Shown here: piece by piece, positions 1 through 7,423 of the stretch
Numbering within the stretch: position 1 is the first letter of the stretch
Layout of the letters: each line of letters opens with the position of its first letter
Assembly (NCBI RefSeq): GCF_902459745.1
Contig: NZ_CABPSJ010000007.1
Location: 1-64,000, forward strand
Direction of reading: 5' to 3'
Length of the DNA stretch: 64,000 nucleotides
Origin: Pandoraea communis
GTDB lineage: Bacteria > Pseudomonadota > Gammaproteobacteria > Burkholderiales > Burkholderiaceae
The notes under the pieces: model-generated
What the model was told of the DNA's origin: nothing
Databases searched by the model: none
The model's input: only the letters and a program-made list of their open reading frames with translations
Translations under genes and position numbers: made by a program

Positions 1-162
1 GTGTTATTGCCTGAGCAGAAGTTGGCGATGGACAAGCAGTTCTTCTTTGAAGAGCAGGTGCAGAAGTTGGGGGCGATTACGCATATTCGCTTCAACATCA
101 TCCCGGACGGTGGCGTGTCGAGGCTGCGACTGTGGGGACGCCTGAGCGACAAGAAGGCGTAA
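1..162 (+). CDS. alc: allantoicase, C-terminal end (5' truncated by window)
   Basis: The frame is open from base 1 and stops with TAA at 160-162, giving 53 residues. The tail contains [19 protein letters not shown], which matches the conserved C-terminal strand of allantoicases (H-x-R-x-N-x-x-PDGG-x-SRLR). The enzyme hydrolyses allantoate to ureidoglycolate and urea, and the next gene is the enzyme that uses ureidoglycolate. The true start lies left of the window. Codon choice (TTA and TTG leucines, G-rich third positions) is like that of the following gene and unlike most of the window. Confidence 0.85.
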   Translation: MLLPEQKLAMDKQFFFEEQVQKLGAITHIRFNIIPDGGVSRLRLWGRLSDKKA

Positions 163-236
163 GCAGCGAAAGCGGCGTCAGCAAGAAAGACGACCTCTCA
201 CGTCCTTGAAAAAGGAAGGGGACGAGGGAGGCTGCG

Positions 237-263
237 ATGAGCGAAGAAAAAAATGGGGTGTGA
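237..263 (+). other. possible 8-codon leader ORF before allA
   Basis: An ATG at 237 sits a few bases after a good Shine-Dalgarno run (GAGGGAGG, about 224-232) and opens a frame encoding MSEEKNGV that stops with TGA at 261-263. The likely allA start at 265 follows at once and has only a weak ribosome site of its own. Translation of the tiny frame could load ribosomes for allA. It could equally be the accidental result of a start-site change. Confidence 0.3.
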
Positions 264-264
264 C

Positions 265-798
265 ATGGCGGGTCTGGCGTTGAAGATAGAGCGATTGACG
301 CGAGAGGCGTTCAAGCCGTTTGGCGACGTGATTGAGTTGCCGGGGGCGGAGCATTTTGCGATCAATGGCGGGACGACTGAGCGATTTCACGATTTGGCGA
401 CGGTGGATTTGGGTCCGGCGGGGGGAAGAGCGTTGGTGAACGTATTCCGGGGTCAGCCGAGGCAGTTGCCGTATGAGGTGAAGATGTTGGAGCGTCACCC
501 GTTGGGCAGTCAGGCGTTCATACCGTTGAAGACGACGCCGTACTTGGTGGTAGTGGCCCCGGCGGGCGAGTTGGATGTGAGTGGGATGCGGGCCTTCGTC
601 TCGGATGGGTGGCAGGGAGTGAACTATGCGAGAGGGGTATGGCATCACCCGTTGTTGGCGTTGCATGAGGTGAGTGACTTCGTGGTGGTGGATCGGGGTG
701 GAGAGGGGGACAACTGTGACGAGCGGGATTTGCCGGGAGTGTATGTGTTGACGCAGGCGGCGTTGGACGCGGCACAGGCGGCGCAGAAGGCGGCGTAA
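265..798 (+). CDS. allA: ureidoglycolate lyase
   Basis: This 177-residue protein begins [20 protein letters not shown] and has the family hallmarks [19 protein letters not shown], the pair [11 protein letters not shown] and the late [10 protein letters not shown] segment. AllA proteins are cytosolic, cupin-like, usually about 165-175 residues, and cleave ureidoglycolate to glyoxylate and urea. An in-frame ATG at 253 is possible, but 265 fits the family start and follows the stop of a tiny upstream frame. Alc and AllA together complete the end of purine/allantoin breakdown. Codon use is odd: 18 of 19 leucines are TTG, while most genes in the window use mainly CTG or CTC. Confidence 0.92.
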   Translation: MAGLALKIERLTREAFKPFGDVIELPGAEHFAINGGTTERFHDLATVDLGPAGGRALVNVFRGQPRQLPYEVKMLERHPLGSQAFIPLKTTPYLVVVAPAGELDVSGMRAFVSDGWQGVNYARGVWHHPLLALHEVSDFVVVDRGGEGDNCDERDLPGVYVLTQAALDAAQAAQKAA

Positions 799-840
799 AG
801 AGAAGAGGAAAAGAAAGCACGAAGGAAGCAGGACAGCGAA

Positions 841-863
841 AACGCCGGGGACTGCCCGGCGTT
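841..863 (+). terminator. rho-independent terminator after allA
   Basis: AACGCCGGG, a five-base loop, then CCCGGCGTT followed by TT. The stem is nine base pairs and lies 43 bases after the allA stop. Confidence 0.8.
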
Positions 864-943
864 TTGCATTGGAGGGGGGAGAGAAACCGGAGCGGGGAAG
901 AGAACGGGGGGTAAGGGCGGGAAGTATGGAAGGAGTGAGGAGA

Positions 944-1014
944 GACGGACCGGGGCGCCTTTCTGCAGCGAGTTGGGTTTATGTCTGAGAGGCGGAAAGG
1001 GGCTCCGGTCCGTC
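944..1014. repeat. 20-bp inverted repeat in the gap before the Anbu operon
   Basis: The left arm (944-963) and right arm (995-1014) match at 18 of 20 positions around a 31-base loop. This is the clearest structure in the 864-1259 gap, which holds no gene I can support and is unusually rich in G and A on the plus strand. There is no T-run after the right arm, so a simple terminator is unlikely. It may be an RNA fold in the leader of the downstream operon or a relic of a small mobile element. Confidence 0.55.
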
Positions 1015-1259
1015 TGGAGGGCGGTGTTGAGGTGAGAGGTACTGAGGGGCGTTGAAGAAGGCGAAAAGACGAAGCGAAGGGGGGAAGAAACCTAGCGAAA
1101 AGCATAAGAAAAACCCGAAACAGCGCCAACTCCTATACTGCAAATCACCGGCGTGGTGCAGTTGGAGGGGGTGTGCACCGAAAGCGTGCGGTAAGGATGG
1201 AAAAAATGCTCAGGCATGGATATTGCTGGATCTCGACACAGCAATCTGCGGAGAAGCGT

Positions 1260-2684
1260 ATGGTCGAGAGCTATAACGAGATGGCGAGCATCACGGGTGC
1301 GACTCGGGCGCATTACCGTCGGTTTGACGATTGGTTGAAGTGTCAGCCGGAAGATGTTTTGCATCACAAGCGGGCTGAGGCTGATCTGGCGTTCCGGCGA
1401 GTCGGGATTACGTTTGCTGTGTATGGCAATGAAGCGGGTACCGAGCGCCTGATTCCCTTCGATCTGATTCCAAGAATCATCCCGGCGCATGAGTGGCAGA
1501 CCTTGCAAACGGGATTGCGTCAGCGGGTTGAGGCGCTGAACCGATTCATCCATGACGTTTATCACGAGCAGGACATCTTGCGCGCGGGGGTTATTCCGGC
1601 GGATCAGGTGTTAAAGAATGCGCAGTATCGTCCGGAGATGCAGGGTGTGGACGTACCGGGTGACATCTATGCGCATATCGCGGGTGTGGATGTTGTCAGG
1701 GCGGGGACGGGAGACAACGGTGAGTTTTACGTGCTCGAGGACAATCTGAGGGTGCCGTCCGGCGTGTCCTACATGCTGGAGAACCGCAAGATGATGATGC
1801 GGTTGTTCCCGGAATTGTTTGCGAGAAACCGGATCGCGCCGGTAGAGCACTATCCGGATCTCTTGCTTGACAGCTTGCGCGCAGTGGCGCCGATGGGGGT
1901 AGACGACCCGACTGTCGTTGTCATGACCCCGGGCATCTACAACTCTGCGTACTTCGAGCACGCCTTCCTCGCGCAGCAGATGGGTATCGAGCTGGTCGAA
2001 GGGCAAGATCTGTTCGTAGAAGACAACCTCGTCTACATGCGAACCACCAACGGACCCAAGCGAGTTGACGTCATCTACCGCAGAATCGACGACGACTTCC
2101 TCGACCCGCTGGCATTCCGTGCCGACTCCACCCTGGGGGTGCCGGGGTTGCTGAGCGTGTACCGGGCGGGGCGTGTGACCTTGGCGAATGCCATTGGCAC
2201 CGGGGTTGCCGATGACAAGTCCATCTACCCGTTCGTGCCCGACATGATCGAGTTCTATCTCGGCGAAAAACCCATTCTGAACAACGTGCCCACCTACCAG
2301 TGCCGTCGTCCGGATGATCTTGCCTACACCCTTGATAACCTCGCCGAACTTGTCGTCAAAGAAGTGCATGGTGCGGGGGGGTACGGCATGCTCGTTGGCC
2401 CGGCGTCCACCAAAGCCGAGATCGAGGCATTCCGTCAGCGGCTCATCACCAAACCCGACGGTTATATCGCACAACCTACGCTCGCATTGTCCGCGTGCCC
2501 GACCTTCGTCGAGGCGGGGGTCGCGCCAAGACACATCGATCTGCGTCCGTTCGTACTGTCGTCCGGCAAGGGCGTCACTATGGTGCCAGGCGGGCTCACC
2601 CGCGTTGCGTTGAGCGAAGGATCGCTCGTCGTCAACTCCTCGCAGGGTGGGGGGACGAAAGACACCTGGGTGCTGGAGAAATAA
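1260..2684 (+). CDS. circularly permuted type 2 ATP-grasp protein
   Basis: This 474-residue protein belongs to the DUF404/DUF407 circularly permuted ATP-grasp family, predicted to form amide bonds using ATP. Family landmarks seen are FDLIPRIIPAHEW near the N-terminus, FYVLEDNLRVPSGVSYMLENR in the middle, and VVKEVHGAGGYGMLVGP and LRPFVL near the C-terminus. I chose ATG 1260 because GGAG precedes it by a few bases and MVESYNEM fits homologue starts; an in-frame start at 1173 would add 29 unlikely residues. It is the first gene of an operon with alpha-E, transglutaminase and Anbu genes, a set known from comparative genomics as a predicted peptide-tagging and processing system. Base composition changes within the gene: G/A-rich with TTG leucines early, C-rich after roughly 1.9 kb. 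Confidence 0.9.
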   Translation: MVESYNEMASITGATRAHYRRFDDWLKCQPEDVLHHKRAEADLAFRRVGITFAVYGNEAGTERLIPFDLIPRIIPAHEWQTLQTGLRQRVEALNRFIHDVYHEQDILRAGVIPADQVLKNAQYRPEMQGVDVPGDIYAHIAGVDVVRAGTGDNGEFYVLEDNLRVPSGVSYMLENRKMMMRLFPELFARNRIAPVEHYPDLLLDSLRAVAPMGVDDPTVVVMTPGIYNSAYFEHAFLAQQMGIELVEGQDLFVEDNLVYMRTTNGPKRVDVIYRRIDDDFLDPLAFRADSTLGVPGLLSVYRAGRVTLANAIGTGVADDKSIYPFVPDMIEFYLGEKPILNNVPTYQCRRPDDLAYTLDNLAELVVKEVHGAGGYGMLVGPASTKAEIEAFRQRLITKPDGYIAQPTLALSACPTFVEAGVAPRHIDLRPFVLSSGKGVTMVPGGLTRVALSEGSLVVNSSQGGGTKDTWVLEK

Positions 2685-2728
2685 GCCGCGTCAGCCGGAC
2701 ACGACAAACATCATAGCGAGAAGAGATC

Positions 2729-3724
2729 ATGCTCAGCCGTACCGCCGATCACCTGTTCTGGATGGCTCGCTACATGGAGCGGGCCGAAAACACCGCCCGC
2801 CTGCTCGACGTCAACCTGCAAAATCTGCTGCTGCCGCAGGATGCCATCGATGACGAAGAAGACGCCGACACCGCCCGCGCGCATACCGGGGGATTCGACG
2901 ATGAGGGTGGCTGGCGTGCCACCCTGCGTATCTCCGAACTCGAACCCGCCTTCAATCGCAAACATGCGCGTGCCACACGAGCCAACGTGCTCGACTTCGT
3001 CGTGCGCGACCGTGATAACCCATCCAGCATCGCCTGCTGCCTTGCGGCGGCAAGAGAAAATGCACGTGCCGTGCGCGGTACCCTCACCACCGAACTGTGG
3101 GAAACCGTCAACAGCACCTGGCTCGACTTTCCGCGCGTGCTCGACCTGCTCGAGCGAGATCCGGCTCAACTGTTCGAATGGGTCAAAGTGCGGTCCCACC
3201 TCTCGCGCGGCGTGAGCTTCGGGACCTTGTTCCAGGACGATGCCTTCTACTTCACCCGATTGGGCCTCTTCCTCGAACGTGCCGACAACACCGCCCGTAT
3301 CCTCGATGTGCGCTTCCACGAAGCCGTGCGCGTCGACCGGGCAGGGCCGGATTCCCATCCGACCGACTTCTACTACTGGTCTGCCGTGCTGCGTAGCGTG
3401 TCCGGCTTCGAGATCTACCGCAAAGTTTACCGGGACGTCATCACCCCGGAGCGCGTCGTCGAACTGCTCATGCTCAACGCCCACATGCCGCGTTCGTTGC
3501 TCGCATCGCTGACCGGTGTATGCGAAAACCTCGCTACACTGTCCAACGCCCAGTCCGGCGATGTCGAACGCTACGCGGGCAAACTACAGGCCGAACTCAA
3601 GTACACCGATATTCAGCAGGTCCAGCAGCAAGGGCTCCACCCCGTTCTGACGGAGTTCCTCGAGCGAGTGTCCATGCTCGGTAACAAAATCAGCCAGACA
3701 TTCCTGATTCCGCTTGCCGCCTGA
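2729..3724 (+). CDS. alpha-E domain protein (DUF403)
   Basis: This 331-residue protein is all-helical in character and opens MLSRTADHLFWMARYMERAENTARLLDV, the usual start of alpha-E proteins (commonly about 310-320 residues). A second R-A-D-N-T-A-R motif (LERADNTARILDVRF) marks the internal helical repeat. Alpha-E proteins have no established biochemical role but almost always sit with circularly permuted ATP-grasp ligases and transglutaminase-like proteases, and are thought to help the ligase. A GAGAAGAG ribosome site precedes the start. The gene is 44 bases after the ligase gene, and the next gene starts 4 bases after its stop. Confidence 0.9.
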   Translation: MLSRTADHLFWMARYMERAENTARLLDVNLQNLLLPQDAIDDEEDADTARAHTGGFDDEGGWRATLRISELEPAFNRKHARATRANVLDFVVRDRDNPSSIACCLAAARENARAVRGTLTTELWETVNSTWLDFPRVLDLLERDPAQLFEWVKVRSHLSRGVSFGTLFQDDAFYFTRLGLFLERADNTARILDVRFHEAVRVDRAGPDSHPTDFYYWSAVLRSVSGFEIYRKVYRDVITPERVVELLMLNAHMPRSLLASLTGVCENLATLSNAQSGDVERYAGKLQAELKYTDIQQVQQQGLHPVLTEFLERVSMLGNKISQTFLIPLAA

Positions 3725-3728
3725 TGCC

Positions 3729-4535
3729 ATGCGCCTGATCATCCGCCACGAGACCACCTACCGTTACGACACACCGGTGCGCTACACCATCCAGCAGCTT
3801 CGGCTCACGCCGGTGGGTTCCGAAGTGCAGCGCATCGTGCATTGGCGGCTGACCGCTCCGGGCAAGCTTACCGCCTCGCGCGACGCGTATGGCAACGACA
3901 TGCATACCCTCGTGCTCCATCAGCCGCACAGCGAAATCCACTTGCTCGCCGAAGGAGAAGTCGAAACCACCCCCCTCATTGACGGCAAACTCGGAGAGAT
4001 GAGCCATGCCGTACCAGTGTTATGCTTCGCCAGCCCTACACCGCTCACCGCGCGCAGCGATGCCATCGACGCCCTCGCTGGCGACGCCGGTGTGTCGACG
4101 CCGGGTGAGCTGCTGGCGCTCGCAGCGACCATCTGTGAGATAGTCGACTACCAATCCGGTATCACCGCCGTAACCAGCACCGCCGCGCAAGCCTTGGCGC
4201 TGGGGCGAGGAGTCTGTCAGGACCATGCGCACCTCATGCTTGCCGTGTGCCGGGCGCGCGGCATACCGGCGCGATACGTCAGCGGATACATCGATCCGGG
4301 CGACGTGCCGCATGCCGCCAGTCATGCGTGGGTGGACGTGTGGGTCGATGGGGCGGGATGGGTTAGCATCGACGTCACCCACGCCTGCTTTGCCAGCGGC
4401 AACTACTGCCGGCTGGCCGTGGGGCGCGACTACGAGTCTGCGGCGCCGGTCAGAGGTATGCGTAGCGGTGGGGCGACCGAAGCGCTGCACGTATCGGTGA
4501 GTGTCGATACCGTGCCGCTCGCTCAACAACAATAG
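3729..4535 (+). CDS. transglutaminase-like cysteine protease family protein
   Basis: This 268-residue protein starts MRLIIRHETTYRYDTPVRYT, the standard N-terminal beta domain of bacterial transglutaminase-like proteins. The papain-like core follows: GRGVCQDHAHLM (catalytic Cys), SHAWVDVWVDGAGWVSIDVTH (catalytic His, then Asp). All three residues are present, so it should be active, most likely as a peptidase or amidase. A TTG start at 3714 is possible, but ATG 3729 fits the family and lies 4 bases after the alpha-E stop, so translation is probably coupled. It belongs to the same operon as the ATP-grasp ligase and Anbu, where it may cut or remodel ligated peptides. Confidence 0.92.
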   Translation: MRLIIRHETTYRYDTPVRYTIQQLRLTPVGSEVQRIVHWRLTAPGKLTASRDAYGNDMHTLVLHQPHSEIHLLAEGEVETTPLIDGKLGEMSHAVPVLCFASPTPLTARSDAIDALAGDAGVSTPGELLALAATICEIVDYQSGITAVTSTAAQALALGRGVCQDHAHLMLAVCRARGIPARYVSGYIDPGDVPHAASHAWVDVWVDGAGWVSIDVTHACFASGNYCRLAVGRDYESAAPVRGMRSGGATEALHVSVSVDTVPLAQQQ

Positions 4536-4584
4536 CTTTTAGCGTGACGGGGTGGAGTACCCCGCACGGCAAGACAGGAACGAC

Positions 4585-5430
4585 ATGACGTATTGCGTGG
4601 CCATGAAGCTCGATGCCGGGCTCGTATTCCTCTCCGATACCCGTACCAATGCGGGCGTCGATCACGTCAGCACCTTTCGCAAGATGCTCGTGTTCGAGCG
4701 TCCGGGCGAGCGCGTGCTTGTGCTGCTCTCGGCAGGCAACCTCGCGCTCACGCAGGCCGTGCGCCAGCATCTGGTCGAAGCGCGCGACACCGACACCCTG
4801 TGGACCGCCCAGACCATGAGCGACGTGGCACGCGTCGTCGGTCAGGCGATTCGCGACGTCTACGCACGCGATGCCAAGGCGCTCGAAGCCTTCGGGGTCG
4901 ACTTCAATTGCAGCTTCCTGCTCGGTGGTCAGATCGCCGGGGCGCCGAGCCGCCTGTTCCAACTGTATTCGGCGGGTAACTTCATCGAAGCGTCGTCGGT
5001 CAATCCGTACTTCCAGATCGGCGAGTCCAAATACGGCAAACCGATCATCGACCGACTAGTCACGCCGGCCACGTCACTGGACGACGGGGCCAAGTGCGCA
5101 CTCATCTCCATGGATTCCACCCTGCGCTCCAACGTCTCCGTGGGGTTGCCGCTCGACCTGCTTGTGTACGAAGAAGACAGCCTGCGCGTGACGCGCTTCG
5201 CGTCGCTCGACGACGAGAACGTCTACTACAAGATGATTCACGACACGTGGGGTTCGCGTCTGCGTCAGGTGTTCGACGAACTGCCCGAGCCGCAATGGGC
5301 CGCCAGCGACGTTGGCGTGTCCACATTACCGCCGCCGCGCGCGACGCCGCCCGACGGTGCACCGGGTGCCGACGACGCGTCCAGCGTTCAATCGCTCGCG
5401 CAAACCTTCTCGCTGAAGATGCCGAGCTGA
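4585..5430 (+). CDS. Anbu proteasome-type peptidase
   Basis: This 281-residue protein starts MTYCVAMKLDAGLVFLSDTRTNAGVDHVSTFRKM, the hallmark of Anbu, the proposed bacterial ancestor of proteasome beta subunits. Thr2, which would become the N-terminal nucleophile after Met removal, is present, as is the SDTRTNAG strand. Anbu proteins are usually about 240-250 residues; the extra length is a Pro/Ala-rich C-terminal tail. They self-assemble into open rings or spirals in the cytosol. The start at 4585 is preceded by AGGA and gives the required MT N-terminus; a start at 4552 would bury the Thr. Position 50 bases after the transglutaminase gene makes it the last gene of the operon. Confidence 0.93.
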   Translation: MTYCVAMKLDAGLVFLSDTRTNAGVDHVSTFRKMLVFERPGERVLVLLSAGNLALTQAVRQHLVEARDTDTLWTAQTMSDVARVVGQAIRDVYARDAKALEAFGVDFNCSFLLGGQIAGAPSRLFQLYSAGNFIEASSVNPYFQIGESKYGKPIIDRLVTPATSLDDGAKCALISMDSTLRSNVSVGLPLDLLVYEEDSLRVTRFASLDDENVYYKMIHDTWGSRLRQVFDELPEPQWAASDVGVSTLPPPRATPPDGAPGADDASSVQSLAQTFSLKMPS

Positions 5431-5451
5431 GCCTTAGCCACATCGCAATAA

Positions 5452-5483
5452 AAAACGGCGTGACGATGAAGTCACGCCGTTTT
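5452..5483. terminator. bidirectional terminator between Anbu and MATE genes
   Basis: A perfect 13-bp stem (AAAACGGCGTGAC / GTCACGCCGTTTT) with loop GATGAA. The A-run and T-run at its ends suit termination from either strand, and the flanking genes converge here. Confidence 0.9.
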
Positions 5484-5499
5484 GCTTGATGCCTGCGTT

Positions 5500-6879
5500 T
5501 TAGCAAGACGCGGCCGGACCCAGCAACGTTTCACTCCGGACACTGCGCCAGTACAGCCACGCGCTGATGGCCAGCGTCAGCACCTCGGTGATCAGCAGCG
5601 AATACCAGATGGCCGCGCCGCCCAGCCACACGTTGAGCAACCAGAGAATGCCCAGCAACAACACCCAGCTTCGCAGCGTGGCGATGACGGCCGACGGACC
5701 CGGTGCTTCCACGGCGGTCAGGAAACCCGCCACGATCAGATTGCCTGCGGCCGGCAGAAACGCCAACGCGTACCAGATCACTGCCTGCTCGAGAATCGAC
5801 CACGCATGAACGCCCTCGGGCAGAAACAGGAACGTGAGCGGACGAGCGAGCGTCGCCATGGCGAGCGCCACCAGTATCGAGAATCCCGTCACGGCGATGA
5901 CGCCCAACCGGAACGACTCGCGCAGAGCGCTCAGATCGCGAGCGCCCCGATAGAAGCTGATCATCGGCTGCATGCTCTGCACCAGCGCCACCATCGTGAC
6001 CGTGGCGCCCAGCGTCATGTATTCCAGAATGGCGTAAGCCGCCAGTCCCGGTTCGCCAAAGTTCGACAGAATCACGCGATTGAAGGCGAACACCGTCACC
6101 GCAGGCGCGATGGCTCCCAGAAACTCCGAGGCACCGTTGTACATCGCACGCCAGACGTGAACCTCCGCGTTTGCGAACGCGCGCCACGCGGGCACGACCT
6201 GCTTGGCGAGCACGAAGTGATAGGCGAGCATCACGCTGCTGGAGACCATCATCGACAAGCCCGTGGCGAGCGACGCCCCATACATGCCCATCCCGTTGAC
6301 GGCGATGAACCAATAGTCCAGCGCAACATTGGCGAGCGCGCCCAGGAACATCGCGTACAAACCGAAACGGGCTGCCGGGGCACCTTCCACGCGCAGGAAG
6401 AGTTCCAGCGCGTACAAACCATTGGCGAAGAGCACGAACCAGCCCCAGCCCGAGAGATAAGCCACCACGTCTTGCGCGATGGGGCCCTCGGCGCCGAGGG
6501 CAGCAGCGATCTCGTGCCGCAGGCCCAGCACCGCAACGCTCATCGTGATACCGAAGGCAAGCATCACCCAGAGCACCTGCGAGAACGCACGACGTGCTTC
6601 GGCTTCCCGTCCCTCACCCAGCAGACGGGCGATGAGCGTGGCACCGCCCACCCCGGCCATCACACTGAAGGCGTAAGGCACATACAGCAGAGGCACGACG
6701 AGGTTGAGCGCGGCCAGCGCCTGTTCGCCGGCATATCGGCCGATGAAGATCCCGTCGATCAGCGTGTAGACCGTATACACCCAGCCGGAAAGAATCGTCG
6801 GAATCGCGAGTGAAGCGAATTGTTTGAGCAGCGACGTCCTGACGCCCTGCGTGGATTGGCAGAAATTGGAATGAGACAT
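5500..6879 (-). CDS. MATE family multidrug efflux transporter
   Basis: This 459-residue inner-membrane protein has about twelve hydrophobic segments in two similar halves. MATE features include LKQFASLAIPTILSGWVYTVYTLIDGIFIGR in helix 1 and the second-half counterpart beginning near VQSMQPMISFYRGA. MATE proteins export cationic drugs or metabolites using sodium or protons. The start has a GGGGGG run just upstream, an acceptable ribosome site. It is a single gene ending at a shared terminator with the Anbu operon. The substrate cannot be told from sequence. Confidence 0.88.
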   Translation of the reverse strand: MSHSNFCQSTQGVRTSLLKQFASLAIPTILSGWVYTVYTLIDGIFIGRYAGEQALAALNLVVPLLYVPYAFSVMAGVGGATLIARLLGEGREAEARRAFSQVLWVMLAFGITMSVAVLGLRHEIAAALGAEGPIAQDVVAYLSGWGWFVLFANGLYALELFLRVEGAPAARFGLYAMFLGALANVALDYWFIAVNGMGMYGASLATGLSMMVSSSVMLAYHFVLAKQVVPAWRAFANAEVHVWRAMYNGASEFLGAIAPAVTVFAFNRVILSNFGEPGLAAYAILEYMTLGATVTMVALVQSMQPMISFYRGARDLSALRESFRLGVIAVTGFSILVALAMATLARPLTFLFLPEGVHAWSILEQAVIWYALAFLPAAGNLIVAGFLTAVEAPGPSAVIATLRSWVLLLGILWLLNVWLGGAAIWYSLLITEVLTLAISAWLYWRSVRSETLLGPAASC

Positions 6880-7249
6880 GGTCCCCCCGATGACACATCG
6901 CCGCGTCGTGTCGGGACGCAGCTCACCGTGGCTTGCACATCGAAAACGGATGGGAGATCAATCGGGCGCACGCAAGCGATGGCGCCCCCGTCCCGCCCGA
7001 CACATCACGCGCAACTTCAGTGCACGCAGACGTTGTCAGGCAGACAGATCGGACGGCGGGAACATGGCCTGGTGCAAATGCACCCAGACGACGCCTTGCC
7101 GGGAAGCGGAGAAAAGCAGGAAATTCATTGTGTGGTTTGCGTGACGCGCCCGCCGTGGAGGGCATCGCGCCAGTGTTGAACGTCATGGGAAGGTTGGGCG
7201 GATGCCGCCCTCACAACAACGTCACGCCCGGACTGCCGGGCGCGTAATA
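6880..7249. other. intergenic stretch without recognised gene
   Basis: I find no gene with family resemblance on either strand. The only local structure is a 7-bp hairpin (CGCCCGG / CCGGGCG) at 7225-7242, beside a transposase remnant. The MATE promoter must lie near the left end. Confidence 0.5.
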
Positions 7250-7423
7250 CAGACCTGCGTACTTGTGCCGAAGTTCCCAAACGATGCGTCTGGCAAATCA
7301 AGGCACCAGCCAAAGACATGGAGGCCTCATGAACATGTGCATAGCATTCGTAGCGAATCTTGAGCCGTCCAAACGAGTGAAGCCATGCAATCGAGCGCTC
7401 CACCGGCCGGCGCGCTTTCAGAA
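7250..7423 (-). pseudogene. IS5-type transposase remnant (C-terminal piece)
   Basis: Read on the minus strand this encodes RRPVERSIAWLHSFGRLKIR followed by YECYAHVHEASMSLAGALIC, the typical C-terminus of IS5-family (IS427-like) DDE transposases with the catalytic Glu in the VERS segment. The rest of the transposase is absent. The remnant overlaps the last bases of the M50-adaptor gene, whose stop is at 7418-7420, so an old insertion may have set where that protein ends. Confidence 0.75.

Noticed and set aside
5482-6813. 443-codon plus-strand open frame opposite the MATE gene
   Set aside because: Its translation is rich in Arg, His and Gln with no family resemblance; the MATE gene on the other strand explains the open frame through high GC.
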